Of a DNA stretch of 64,000 nucleotides, positions 36,642-44,728 are shown piece by piece (positions within the stretch are counted from its first letter, which is position 1; each line of letters opens with the position of its first letter). Origin of the DNA: Alkalibaculum sporogenes (GTDB taxonomy: Bacteria > Bacillota > Clostridia > Eubacteriales > Alkalibacteraceae); the NCBI RefSeq assembly GCF_009362815.1, contig NZ_WHNX01000005.1, positions 110,452 through 174,451 on the forward strand. The letters are read 5' to 3'. Under the pieces are notes generated by a model. That model worked only from the letters and a program-made list of their open reading frames with translations, was not told the DNA's origin and made no database searches. The position numbers were made by a program, and so were the translations under genes.

Positions 36642-37178
36642 TTACGCCTCCTTTGTATCTAAGTCATTTTTTTTCAAGTTGCGTAATATTTCTACGGTTT
36701 TCTTTGGAGTTAAATGACCGTATGTTTCCCCATTTATCATCATTACTGGAGATAAACTACAACATCCTAAGCAAGCCACATTATTTAAAGTAAACAAGTT
36801 ATCTTCTGTTGTTTGACCATCTTTAATATTTAATTCTTCAGTAATTGCTTCTTCAATACCTTTAGCTCCATTTACATGGCAAGCTGTACCTTGACATAAC
36901 ATAATTAGATTTTCACCAACTGGCTCTAACCTAAACTGTGTATAAAATGTAGCTACACCATAAACCTTAGCTGGTTTAACACCTGTGTTTTGCGCTACAT
37001 AGTTTAAAACTGATAATGGGAGATATCCGTATATTTCTTGCGCCTTCTGAAGGATTGTAATTAAACTTCCTTTTGTACTCTTGTACTTTTCTAGAGTAGC
37101 GTCTAATGCTGTTAAGTCAATATCGTCATCTTTAAATTGAACTTTTAATACACTATTATTTCCGCCGCAACATTTCAT
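36642..37178 (-). CDS. stnA: NuoE-like [2Fe-2S] subunit, Stn-type subunit A
   Basis: About 178 aa, the 24-kDa complex I type thioredoxin-like protein. After a helical region (LITILQKAQEIYGYLPLSVL) come the four cysteine ligands: C-Q-G-T-A-C in LMLCQGTACHVNG (about residues 95-107) and C-L-G-C-C in NNVACLGCCSLSPVM (about 137). The ATG at 37178 is 9 nt from AAGGAG and is preferred over the TTG at 37184. It is the first gene of the three-gene operon and would carry electrons to or from the flavin of subunit B. Confidence 0.85.
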   Translation of the reverse strand: MKCCGGNNSVLKVQFKDDDIDLTALDATLEKYKSTKGSLITILQKAQEIYGYLPLSVLNYVAQNTGVKPAKVYGVATFYTQFRLEPVGENLIMLCQGTACHVNGAKGIEEAITEELNIKDGQTTEDNLFTLNNVACLGCCSLSPVMMINGETYGHLTPKKTVEILRNLKKNDLDTKEA

Positions 37179-37184
37179 TTGCAA

Positions 37185-37509
37185 AAACTCCTTATTTATT
37201 TATAGTAAATCTATAGACATTGTTAAATAGGACAACATAATCATTATATCATCCTAAGATGTTAATTGCATTAACCAACCTGTTGTATTCGTTTACATAT
37301 TGTGTAACAATTAACTTGTATATACTAGTTCGTACTTAATTTATATCATATTATTAATTATACTGTAAAGATTTATTTATAAATTAACAATATAATCATG
37401 ATAAATTATTTTTTTCTTTATATGTAATCAACAAATTTATCCACTTATAATCATCTTGCCTTTATCAAAGAATACTTTATGACAACGATTTTGGAAAGGA
37501 CAAGATGTT
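37185..37509. other. 325-nt divergent intergenic region (Stn operon / ComEC-like gene)
   Basis: Very AT-rich. It contains an extended -10 element for the stn operon (37243-37250) and a 15-nt palindrome (37261-37275). It also holds further short palindromes, such as ATTGT-GTA-ACAAT near 37308-37320. No gene seen. Confidence 0.55.
37243..37275 (-). promoter_or_regulatory. Extended -10 promoter with adjoining palindrome upstream of the Stn operon
   Basis: On the minus strand TG-A-TATAAT (37243-37250) is an extended -10 without a recognisable -35. The place of the -35 is taken by the palindrome GTTAAT-TGC-ATTAAC (37261-37275), suggesting activator or repressor control. It resembles a Rex site but has the wrong spacing. 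Confidence 0.45.
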
Positions 37510-38433
37510 ATGCGAATTAAACCTCATATAAAAAGGACATATTTCACATTCATAATTTTACTATTTATTATTACAATTAATCTATATCTTCGTTCAGATA
37601 ATATTAGTACTAAAGTGATAGATCTACAAACTAGTACTCTAGAAAATAAACTAGTGGTTCATTACTTAGACATTGGTCAAGCTGATTGTATTTTAATCCA
37701 AGAACCTAAAGGAAGTACTGTATTAATTGATGCTGGTAACAAACTAGATAGTAAGTATATTCAAGGTTATTTATTAAACCTAGGTATTACAAAAATTGAT
37801 GTGTTAATTGCTACACATCCTCATGCAGATCATATTGGAAGTATGGACGATATTATATATGCTTTTGAAATCGGTAAAATTTACTCACCCAATGTTGATC
37901 ATAATACTACCGCATATAGAGATTTTATTGATGCAGTTGATAAAAAAAACTATAAGATTACCTATGCTAGTGCAGGCGATCACTTTTCTTTTAATGACGC
38001 AAATTTCCAATTTATTTCACCAAACCAAAATGAATACGATGATTTAAACTTTTTTTCTCTAGTAACTAAATTAGATTACGGAAATGTATCTTTCTTGTTT
38101 ATGGGTGATGCTGAAGGAAAAGTACTAAATGAAATATTAAACTCTAATTATAATTTGAGGTCAGATGTAATAAAAATAGGACATCATGGAGGCGTAGTAT
38201 CTGCTCCAATCAACTTCATAAAAGCTGTAGATCCTACAATAGCAGTAATTACGGTTAGGCCAAAGTCATATAGTTATCCACATTTTTCTGTGCTATCTAC
38301 ATTAAAAGAAAACGCTATTGAAACATACTTGACAAAAGGTCAAGGAACCATAGTAATAACTAGCGACGGAGAAATCATTGATGTGTTTCGTAGTTCCTAT
38401 AAAAATACAGATAGTAAATCCCTTGACCAATAA
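37510..38433 (+). CDS. Membrane-anchored or secreted MBL-fold hydrolase, ComEC C-terminal type
   Basis: A 307-aa protein with one N-terminal hydrophobic segment (about residues 11-27), so exported and either anchored or cleaved. The rest is a metallo-beta-lactamase fold of the ComEC/Rec2 class: VHYLDIGQADCILIQ (about 50), the metal-binding THPHADHIGSMDDI (H-x-H-x-D-H, about 100), FLFMGDAEGKVLNEIL (about 200) and IKIGHHGGVVSAP (about 225). Such stand-alone ComEC-like domains may act as extracellular nucleases or phosphodiesterases. An AAAGGA site precedes the ATG by 9 nt. Confidence 0.85.
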   Translation: MRIKPHIKRTYFTFIILLFIITINLYLRSDNISTKVIDLQTSTLENKLVVHYLDIGQADCILIQEPKGSTVLIDAGNKLDSKYIQGYLLNLGITKIDVLIATHPHADHIGSMDDIIYAFEIGKIYSPNVDHNTTAYRDFIDAVDKKNYKITYASAGDHFSFNDANFQFISPNQNEYDDLNFFSLVTKLDYGNVSFLFMGDAEGKVLNEILNSNYNLRSDVIKIGHHGGVVSAPINFIKAVDPTIAVITVRPKSYSYPHFSVLSTLKENAIETYLTKGQGTIVITSDGEIIDVFRSSYKNTDSKSLDQ

Positions 38434-38460
38434 TTATATACAATTAATAAAGTTAAAAGA

Positions 38461-38481
38461 AGCTTATCGTATTGATAAGCT
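38461..38481 (-). terminator. Terminator of hcp
   Basis: An 8-bp AGCTTATC/GATAAGCT stem with a 5-nt loop. On the minus strand it is followed by UCUUUUAACUUU, 24 nt past the hcp stop. Confidence 0.65.
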
Positions 38482-38504
38482 CCTGTTAACAACTAATATT
38501 TTTA

Positions 38505-40070
38505 TTAAGCTAATATTGTTTTCAAATCTTCTTCAGGTGTAGATATTGGTGTAAGACCAAATTTTTCTACTAGTACACCTAATACTGTAGAAGAGAAAAA
38601 TGCTGGTATAGAAGGTCCTATATATATATTTTTAATACCTAATGCTAATAAAGTTAATAGTATACATACAGCTTTTTGTTCGTACCATGATAATACTAAT
38701 GTCAATGGCAATTCGTTTACTCCACATTCAAAAGCTTCTGCTAACGCAACTGCTACTTGTATCGCTGAATAGGCATCATTGCATTGACCCATATCCATAA
38801 TTCTTGGAAGTCCACCAATTTCTCCTGCATCAATATCATTAAATCTAAACTTACCACATGCTAGTGTAAGCACTACCGTATCTTTTGGCGTTTGTTCAAC
38901 AAATTCTGTGTAATAATTTCTTCCTGGTTTTGCTCCATCACATCCACCTACTAAAAAGAAGTGTTTTATTGCTCCACCTTTTACTGCGTCTATTACTGTA
39001 TCTGCTACGCCTAATACAGTATTTCTAGCAAATCCAGTAGTCATTTTATTCCCACCATTAAGTCCAGTAAATTCTTTGTCTTCACCAAATCCCTTTAGCT
39101 CTATAGCCTTTTCAATTACTGCTGAGAAGTCTTTTTGCCCGTTTACTCCATCTTCTACATGTTTTAGTCCTGGATATGCAACTACTGATGTAGTAAATAT
39201 ATTATCTGCATATGATTCTTTTGGTGGCATTAGGCAGTTAGTTGTAAAGAGAATTGCTCCTGGTAAATCTTCAAATTCTTTTTTCTGATTTTGCCAAGCG
39301 GTTCCATAATTTCCTTTTAACTGCGTATATTTCTTAAGTTCAGGATATCCATGGGCTGGAAGCATTTCACCATGAGTATAAACATTTATGCCTTTCCCTT
39401 CTGTTTGCTCTAATAATTGTTTTAAATCTAGCAAATCATGTCCTGTAATAACGATAAAAGGACCTTTTTCTACATTTGTTGTAACCGTTGCAGGTATAGG
39501 ATGACCGTAAGTAGATGTATTTGCATCATCTAATAATGCCATACATTTTAAGTTTATTTGACCAAACTCCATAAGTAGGCCCAACCATTCTTCTACACTA
39601 TGTTCTTCTCCTAAAGCTGCCATTCCTTTAAAGAACCATGCATTAACTTCATCATCTTGTTTTCCTAGTACATAAGCGTGACATGCATATGCAGCCATCC
39701 CTCTAATACCTAGAAGTAACGTAGATCTTAAAGAAACAACATCTTCATTTCCTGACCATAATTCTTCCCATTTAAAATCAGGTGCATTTCCATACTTTGC
39801 TTTTTCAGTTTTAATTCTTTGTACCCATTCTTGCACTTGCTTTTCATCAAAACTTACGTTAGTTACTTGTACAAATAGCGCTTCCATCATTGCTTTATTA
39901 GTTGTCTCACTTACCTGTAATCCCTTAGTTGCTCTCGCTAAACCTATTAGAGCTGCTGTCAACTCATCTTGTTTATTTGATACTTCTGGAGTCTTACCAC
40001 ATACCCCCATTTCGGTACAGGCTTTTCCTTTTGCAGTTTGTTCACATTGAAAACAAAACATCTTTGACAT
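38505..40070 (-). CDS. hcp: Hydroxylamine reductase / hybrid cluster protein
   Basis: The hybrid cluster protein reduces hydroxylamine in vitro and is thought to act as an NO reductase or S-nitrosylase under nitrosative stress. The N-terminal FCFQCEQTAKGKACTEMGVCG (shown to 21 residues, so in parts: FCFQCEQ then ACTEMGVCG) gives the Cys 6, 9, 18, 24 cluster. Hybrid-cluster ligands are visible in ITGHDLLDL, LFTTNCLMPP, LACGKFRFND and GQCNDAYSAI. The length of 521 aa fits the short class I/II form. AAGGAGG precedes the ATG. It is divergent from a CRP/FNR-family regulator, the classic HcpR arrangement. Confidence 0.97.
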   Translation of the reverse strand: MSKMFCFQCEQTAKGKACTEMGVCGKTPEVSNKQDELTAALIGLARATKGLQVSETTNKAMMEALFVQVTNVSFDEKQVQEWVQRIKTEKAKYGNAPDFKWEELWSGNEDVVSLRSTLLLGIRGMAAYACHAYVLGKQDDEVNAWFFKGMAALGEEHSVEEWLGLLMEFGQINLKCMALLDDANTSTYGHPIPATVTTNVEKGPFIVITGHDLLDLKQLLEQTEGKGINVYTHGEMLPAHGYPELKKYTQLKGNYGTAWQNQKKEFEDLPGAILFTTNCLMPPKESYADNIFTTSVVAYPGLKHVEDGVNGQKDFSAVIEKAIELKGFGEDKEFTGLNGGNKMTTGFARNTVLGVADTVIDAVKGGAIKHFFLVGGCDGAKPGRNYYTEFVEQTPKDTVVLTLACGKFRFNDIDAGEIGGLPRIMDMGQCNDAYSAIQVAVALAEAFECGVNELPLTLVLSWYEQKAVCILLTLLALGIKNIYIGPSIPAFFSSTVLGVLVEKFGLTPISTPEEDLKTILA

Positions 40071-40243
40071 ATAAATCCTCCTTAAAATATGTTATAAAAA
40101 TGCACATGACATTTTTGTAATACCTCAGTCTGTAATCTTATACCCTAAATAATAGTTATAAATAAAATTACTAAATATAAAAGCGTTTTCTCATAGTTTA
40201 GTACCTATGATTTAATTATTAATTGTTTTCTTTAACTCATTGT

Positions 40244-40280
40244 AATATAATAAACTAAAATCATACGTACCCAAGGTTAC
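40244..40280 (-). promoter_or_regulatory. Putative hcp promoter with HcpR-like site
   Basis: An imperfect palindrome GTACC-CAAG-GTTAC (40267-40280; one mismatch to GTAAC-N4-GTTAC) lies about 27 nt (centre to centre) from a minus-strand TATATT box (40244-40249). This is near the distance used by FNR-type activators at class II promoters. Confidence 0.45.
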
Positions 40281-40393
40281 ATAATTCATAGTTTTATTAA
40301 ATAATTATTTTTCGAATTTACACTCAATAATGTTTTCTGTTAAGAAACCACTATTGTATTTAAGGTTCTTACATTCTTCTTTACAAAATACAT

Positions 40394-40407
40394 GTAACAA
40401 ATGTTAC
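40394..40407 (+). promoter_or_regulatory. HcpR-like palindrome before the regulator gene
   Basis: GTAAC-AAAT-GTTAC, a perfect inverted repeat matching the GTAAC-N4-GTTAC motif I recall for clostridial HcpR. It ends 20 nt before the regulator's start codon, so it probably mediates autoregulation. Confidence 0.65.
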
Positions 40408-40427
40408 GAAATAAGAGGTCGATAATA

Positions 40428-41120
40428 ATGTACGAAAAATGGTCAAAAATATTATCTCATACCCAGCTTTTTAAAAATATTGATACAACTTCAATCAACA
40501 CCATGCTCAACTGTTTAAAACCACCTATACATGAATTTGCAAAAAATGAATATATCACGGTAGAAGGAGATACTTTTGAAGGAATAGGCATTATTCTTTT
40601 AGGAGAAGCTACTATCGCTAAAGAAAATATGGCTGGAAATAGGATAATAGTTCATTCTATAAAGCAAGGCGACATATTTGGAGAAATGGTGGCCTTCTCA
40701 AATAAAAATACATGGCCAGTTTCTGTAAATGCAACGCAAAAAACTACAGTTGTTTTTTTGCCACCAGAAAAAATCACTGGGAGTTGCGTTAACATGTGCT
40801 TCAGCCATCAAGAACTTATATTAAATTTACTAAACTTAGTATCAAATAGAGGTCTATTTTTAAACAAAAGAATCGAATATCTTTCTATTAAAAATGTTCG
40901 AGAGAAAATTAGCGTTTATTTATTAGAACAATATGAAAGAGCTGGAAAAATAGTGTTTAAAATCCCTCATAATAGAAATGAGTTGGCAGAATTTTTAAAT
41001 GTTACACGGCCTTCTTTATCTCGAGAAATGGCTAAAATGAGAGATGAAGGAATAATAGAATTTCAAAAATCTTCTGTTGCTTTAACAGATATAGATGCAC
41101 TCAAAAGTTCAGTTCATTAA
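40428..41120 (+). CDS. CRP/FNR-family transcriptional regulator, probably HcpR
   Basis: About 230 aa. An N-terminal cyclic-nucleotide-like beta-roll (GEATIAKENMAGNR...GDIFGEMVAFS, about residues 50-90) is followed by a dimerisation helix and a winged HTH (IPHNRNELAEFLNVTRPSLSREMAKM, given in parts: IPHNRNELAEF and LNVTRPSLSREMAKM, about 180-205). The recognition helix T-R-P-S-L-S-R-E-M is the FNR/HcpR type. No N-terminal cysteine cluster like FNR is present. Start at 40428 with AGAGG about 9 nt upstream. Divergence from hcp, and GTAAC-N4-GTTAC sites between the genes, support a nitrosative-stress HcpR. Confidence 0.88.
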   Translation: MYEKWSKILSHTQLFKNIDTTSINTMLNCLKPPIHEFAKNEYITVEGDTFEGIGIILLGEATIAKENMAGNRIIVHSIKQGDIFGEMVAFSNKNTWPVSVNATQKTTVVFLPPEKITGSCVNMCFSHQELILNLLNLVSNRGLFLNKRIEYLSIKNVREKISVYLLEQYERAGKIVFKIPHNRNELAEFLNVTRPSLSREMAKMRDEGIIEFQKSSVALTDIDALKSSVH

Positions 41121-41150
41121 ACTACTTATGCAGTAGTCCACTATAATTTA

Positions 41151-41192
41151 TAAAAACCACAGTGAAACTAGCTTTGCAAGTTTTTCTGTGGC
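41151..41192 (-). terminator. Terminator of the downstream chemoreceptor-like gene
   Basis: Stem 41157-41169 with 41180-41192 (two unpaired positions), followed on the minus strand by GGUUUUUAUAAAUU. It is also located after the plus-strand regulator gene, but the U tail is on the minus side. Confidence 0.7.
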
Positions 41193-41217
41193 CTGTATCC
41201 GACGGTAATAGTTTACT

Positions 41218-42045
41218 CTATAATTTCTCCATAAAACCATACATAAGTTGACTAGATGAATTCAACTCTTCTATAGATGCTGCAATTTCTTCTAAACTAG
41301 AGGCTTGAACTTCAAATACTCCATTAGAATCTCCAACCTTCTTATGAATCGTCTTAATAGAATCGCTGACCCCTTTAAGAACTGTATCAACTCTTTTTAT
41401 AGAATCACTAGTAGAACCAGATAACTTCCTTATCTCCTTAGCAACTACATCGAAACCTCTCCCATATTCACCAGCTCTAGCAGCTTCAATAGCAGCATTT
41501 AACCCTAACAAATTTGTTTGTGATGATATTTCTTGTATAAAGTTTAAAATATCATTGGTATCCGCTGTTTTTTCATTGGCTTCCTCAACAATGGATAATA
41601 TTTGTTCATTTGCATCTACTACTTCTTGTACATTTACATTCAGATCATTAATAGCTTCTGTTATTTGCTCTAAAGATGATTTTATATCGTTAAAGGCGCT
41701 CATAAACTCTGTTTTCTTCTTAAGACTTTTTGCTAATAAGACTGCTCCTTCTATTTTTCCATTTTCGTTTTTAATAGGAATAGTGTATGACTTAAAGGGA
41801 ATGTCAACCCCTGCTGAATATTCTCCTTTAAATACTTTTCCTTCATCAATTATTTTTTTTACAGGCAATGCTAATGGCTTGCCTATTGAAGAATCCATAT
41901 CCCTTACTTCTGAACTTCTAACTACATTATAAACTTCTCCATCTGATATAGCGATAGATACCTCTTCATCCATAATTATTGGAATAAAGTCCATTATCTC
42001 AGCAAAAGCGTTTAAAATATCATTATTAAATAATTTTTCGCTCAA
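41218..42045 (-). CDS. Soluble methyl-accepting chemotaxis-like protein, copy 1
   Basis: A 275-aa protein with no transmembrane segment. Residues ~1-108 form a small sensory domain ([20 protein letters not shown] ... [21 protein letters not shown]) of PAS/GAF-like appearance. The rest is a short receptor signalling helix hairpin, with the highly conserved tip [20 protein letters not shown] (about residues 174-193) and [16 protein letters not shown]. The hairpin is truncated and ends at MEKL, much shorter than a full MCP. A TTG start follows GGGGGAGG. It is the downstream member of a tandem pair and shares 149 of 153 C-terminal residues with copy 2. It could couple to CheA/CheW or signal in another way. 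Confidence 0.85.
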   Translation of the reverse strand: MSEKLFNNDILNAFAEIMDFIPIIMDEEVSIAISDGEVYNVVRSSEVRDMDSSIGKPLALPVKKIIDEGKVFKGEYSAGVDIPFKSYTIPIKNENGKIEGAVLLAKSLKKKTEFMSAFNDIKSSLEQITEAINDLNVNVQEVVDANEQILSIVEEANEKTADTNDILNFIQEISSQTNLLGLNAAIEAARAGEYGRGFDVVAKEIRKLSGSTSDSIKRVDTVLKGVSDSIKTIHKKVGDSNGVFEVQASSLEEIAASIEELNSSSQLMYGFMEKL

Positions 42046-42169
42046 TACAATCCTCCCCCTTTATACATTTCATTTATATCTAATTCGCTATAATTCTGTT
42101 TTTAAATTTATACAAGTAAAATATCTACGTAAAAAAAATTCTAGACCATTTAACTCATCAATGTGTCTC

Positions 42170-43003
42170 TTATAACTTCTCCATAAAACCATACATTAAT
42201 TGTGTTGAAGAATTTAATTCTTCTATAGATGCTGCAATTTCTTCTAAACTAGAGGCTTGAACTTCAAATACACCATTTGAATTCCCTACTTTTGTATGAA
42301 TCGTCTTAATAGAATCACTGACCCCTTTAAGGACTGAATCTACTCTTTTAATAGAATCACTAGTAGAACCAGATAACTTCCTTATTTCCTTAGCAACTAC
42401 ATCGAAACCTCTCCCGTACTCACCAGCTCTAGCAGCTTCAATAGCAGCATTTAACCCTAACAAATTTGTTTGTGATGATATCTCTTGTATAAAGTTTAAA
42501 ATGTCGTTGGTATCCGCAGTTTTTTCATTGGCTTCCTCAACAATGGATAATATCTGTTCATTTGCATCTACTACTTCTTGTACATTTACATTCAAATCAT
42601 TAATAGCTTCTGTTATTTGCTCTAAAGATGATTTTACATCATCAAAAGCACCTACAAAATCTCTTTTCCTCTTAAGACTTTTTGCTAATAAGACTGCACC
42701 CTCTATTTTTCCATTTTCACCTTTAATAGGTATTGTATACGATTTAAATGGAACAGTAATATCTGTTGTATACTCTCCTACGAATATTTCACCTTTGTTA
42801 ATTAGACTCATAATTTGATCATCTAATGGTTGCCCAATTGACTCATCTGCATCGACTTCCAATGCTTCTGAACTTCTAATGGCCTTGTACGTTTTACCGT
42901 CTGTCAGCATAATAGTTACTGGTTCATCCATTATAATGGGTAAATAATCCATAATTACATGAAATGCATTCATAATATCGTTTTCAAAAATTCTTTCATT
43001 CAC
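42170..43003 (-). CDS. Soluble methyl-accepting chemotaxis-like protein, copy 2
   Basis: A 277-aa paralogue of the neighbouring gene with the same architecture: a sensory domain of about 110 residues (PIIMDEPVTIMLTDGKTYKA ... [20 protein letters not shown]) and a short cytoplasmic receptor signalling hairpin with the conserved tip. There is no membrane segment, so it is cytoplasmic. The start is GTG with a GGGGGTCGG site. The sensory halves of the two copies have clearly diverged while the signalling halves are almost identical. This suggests two inputs feeding one output, or recent gene conversion. The 124-nt gap between the genes has no obvious terminator, so they are probably co-transcribed. 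Confidence 0.85.
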   Translation of the reverse strand: MNERIFENDIMNAFHVIMDYLPIIMDEPVTIMLTDGKTYKAIRSSEALEVDADESIGQPLDDQIMSLINKGEIFVGEYTTDITVPFKSYTIPIKGENGKIEGAVLLAKSLKRKRDFVGAFDDVKSSLEQITEAINDLNVNVQEVVDANEQILSIVEEANEKTADTNDILNFIQEISSQTNLLGLNAAIEAARAGEYGRGFDVVAKEIRKLSGSTSDSIKRVDSVLKGVSDSIKTIHTKVGNSNGVFEVQASSLEEIAASIEELNSSTQLMYGFMEKL

Positions 43004-43089
43004 TGTAATCCGACCCCCTTTTTTCTTATATCGGATTGTTTATAAACTAATTAATATCATTTATTAGTAATTTGTTTTAAATATATAAT

Positions 43090-43278
43090 TTACCTAAGTT
43101 TATTACGGTTTTTCTCTTTAGATCCTCGTTTACTTCTTTTTTCCTTTCTAGACTTCCTACAAGCAGGGCATCTTTCCGGTTCACTTTCGAATCCTTTTTC
43201 TTTAAAAAATTCTTGTTCACCTTCTGTGAATACAAATTGACTGTCACAATCTTTACACACTAAATTTTTATCTGTCAT
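43090..43278 (-). CDS. Small zinc-ribbon protein
   Basis: About 62 aa with two C-x-x-C knuckles: LVCKDCDSQF (about residue 8) and RCPACRKSRK (about 36). An FVFTEGEQEFFKEKGF segment sits between them, then a strongly basic lysine/arginine tail. This is the small zf-trcl/probable zinc-ribbon family common in clostridia; the function is unknown, with nucleic acid or ribosome binding plausible from the basic tail. The ATG at 43278 is 7 nt from GGAG; the ATG just before it (43281) is the alternative. Confidence 0.8.
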   Translation of the reverse strand: MTDKNLVCKDCDSQFVFTEGEQEFFKEKGFESEPERCPACRKSRKEKRSKRGSKEKNRNKLR

Positions 43279-43333
43279 CATATATCTCCTTTTTTCATAT
43301 TATTTCATATCTTATCAATAATAATCTCTATTC

Positions 43334-43849
43334 TTATACATCTATAGAGTAGTTCTCATCTAATTCCTTCATTTCTTTTAAAATATTTTGTGCAATTTTT
43401 TTATTTAAATCAGCCTTTATGACTATTTTCATAATTTCCTTTATACGTTGTCCTTTGTCTTTTTGATACAATTGTACAACTTTTAGATTCGCTTCTTCTA
43501 ATTCCTCTTCATGTATTTGAAGAAAATCTTGATATAAATTTTCTAGGGAGTTATCACAATCATTTATTGAATTCTTAAAAAATATTTCAAGTTCCTCTAA
43601 TGTTAAAATTCCTTTTAAGTGATATATCATAATGAGTTGCATCATTTGAACTCTACTGTATTTCTTTTTGATTGGTTTTGAGATTAAATTTGATTTAACG
43701 TAATTATTCACCATTGTTTTGGTCATTATCTTTTCATCCTGATCTACCTTATAGCTTTCTATTATTTGTTCTAATATAGTTATTACTTGATCCATATACA
43801 AATCTATATGTGGTATATCACTACTTTTAAGTTTCTGAAATTCTTTCAA
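43334..43849 (-). CDS. DUF1836 family protein, putative regulator
   Basis: A 171-aa protein. The central part (VNNYVKSNLISKPIKKKYSR, then VQMMQLIMIYHLKGILTLEEL, about residues 47-85) reads like a MerR/HTH-like DNA-binding module typical of DUF1836. It is followed by acidic helices with coiled-coil character. The function of the family is not established. The TTG start has GGAGGGG 6 nt upstream. It is divergent from the hemolysin III family gene, whose promoter carries an inverted repeat, so it may regulate that gene; this is inference. Confidence 0.72.
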   Translation of the reverse strand: MKEFQKLKSSDIPHIDLYMDQVITILEQIIESYKVDQDEKIMTKTMVNNYVKSNLISKPIKKKYSRVQMMQLIMIYHLKGILTLEELEIFFKNSINDCDNSLENLYQDFLQIHEEELEEANLKVVQLYQKDKGQRIKEIMKIVIKADLNKKIAQNILKEMKELDENYSIDV

Positions 43850-43931
43850 ACTTTTCCCCTCCTGTATAAAAAACTTTTCTAAATGTTATACTAAATTATA
43901 TGATATATATCATTATATTACAAATATTTTA

Positions 43932-43976
43932 TTGACACTTACTACTTATTGCGTTATTATTGACTCAACAAGTAGT
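43932..43976 (+). promoter_or_regulatory. Strong promoter with overlapping inverted repeat before the hemolysin III family gene
   Basis: TTGACA (43932-43937), 17 nt, TATTAT (43955-43960). An 11-nt inverted repeat (43941-43951 with 43966-43976, one mismatch) spans the spacer, the -10 and the start of transcription, as an operator would. Confidence 0.65.
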
Positions 43977-44006
43977 ATTAATTACTACATGAGAGGTGTT
44001 GACTTT

Positions 44007-44648
44007 ATGAAAATGCGTGAACCTGTTAATTCAATTACTCATTTGGTAGGTGTAATCTTATCTTTATTTGGATTCATCTTACTAATATTCTCTTCTATAA
44101 GTACTTTTAGCATTGCCAATATTATAAGCTCTATTATATTTTCGTTTGGGCTAGTAGGTTTATATACAGCTTCTACCGTATACCATTGGAAGATTGCTTC
44201 AGATGAGAAACTAGAGTTCCTAAGAAAAATAGATCATATCATGATATATATTTTAATCGCTGCCACTTATACTCCTATAGGTTTAATTCCTTTGAAAGGT
44301 GCTATCGGTTACTCTCTATTAACTATTGTATGGACATTAACTGTCATTGGTATTATACTGAAAGTCTTTTGGATGAATGCTCCGAGATGGATTTGTACAG
44401 GGTTTTATTTATTATTAGGTTGGATATCTGTATTCTTTATTTACCCTATGACAAAAGCTCTTCCACCAATAGCAATTACACTCTTAGTAGTTGGCGGCAT
44501 AATGTATTCTATCGGAGCTATTATTTACGGCAAAAAGCCAGAGAAATTAAAAATTGGTAAGTTTAAATTCCATGAAATATTTCATATATTTATATTACTC
44601 GGTAGTTTTTTTCACTTTGTAATGATATTTGGATATGTAATAGTTTGA
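44007..44648 (+). CDS. Hemolysin III family / PAQR-type membrane protein
   Basis: About 214 aa with seven transmembrane helices. Family landmarks: EPVNSITHLVGVILS (H in helix 1), ASTVYHW (about residue 55, S-x(3)-H), KIDHIMIYILIAATYTPIGL (about 70, D-H), and the final FHEIFHIFILLGSFFHFVMI with H-x3-H. These conserved S, H and D residues form a Zn site in PAQR proteins. Bacterial members (YqfA/TrhA) affect membrane homeostasis; true haemolysis is doubtful. The ATG at 44007 follows GAGAGGTG; upstream codons precede or overlap the promoter and are rejected. Confidence 0.9.
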   Translation: MKMREPVNSITHLVGVILSLFGFILLIFSSISTFSIANIISSIIFSFGLVGLYTASTVYHWKIASDEKLEFLRKIDHIMIYILIAATYTPIGLIPLKGAIGYSLLTIVWTLTVIGIILKVFWMNAPRWICTGFYLLLGWISVFFIYPMTKALPPIAITLLVVGGIMYSIGAIIYGKKPEKLKIGKFKFHEIFHIFILLGSFFHFVMIFGYVIV

Positions 44649-44728
44649 AACCATGTCATTAGCTCTTTTTAGGGACACTTGTGTCCCTATCTTAAGTTCC
44701 ATGATAAACTCTTTATAATTAAAATTAG

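Larger units (their letters stand above)
40071..40427. other. 357-nt divergent control region between hcp and its regulator
   Basis: No gene. It holds two HcpR-like palindromes (40267-40280 and 40394-40407) and a possible hcp -10 element (40244-40249, minus). Confidence 0.6.

Noticed and set aside
37228..37248. A TTGTTAA half-site before the stn-like operon as a Rex operator.
   Set aside because: The second half-site does not match TTAACAA at the required 4-nt spacing, and it lies inside the leader, downstream of the -10.
44671..44688. An AGGGACAC/GTGTCCCT palindrome between the hemolysin III family gene and the HD gene as a terminator.
   Set aside because: The T run lies on the wrong side of the stem for both converging genes; it could still be a protein-binding palindrome.
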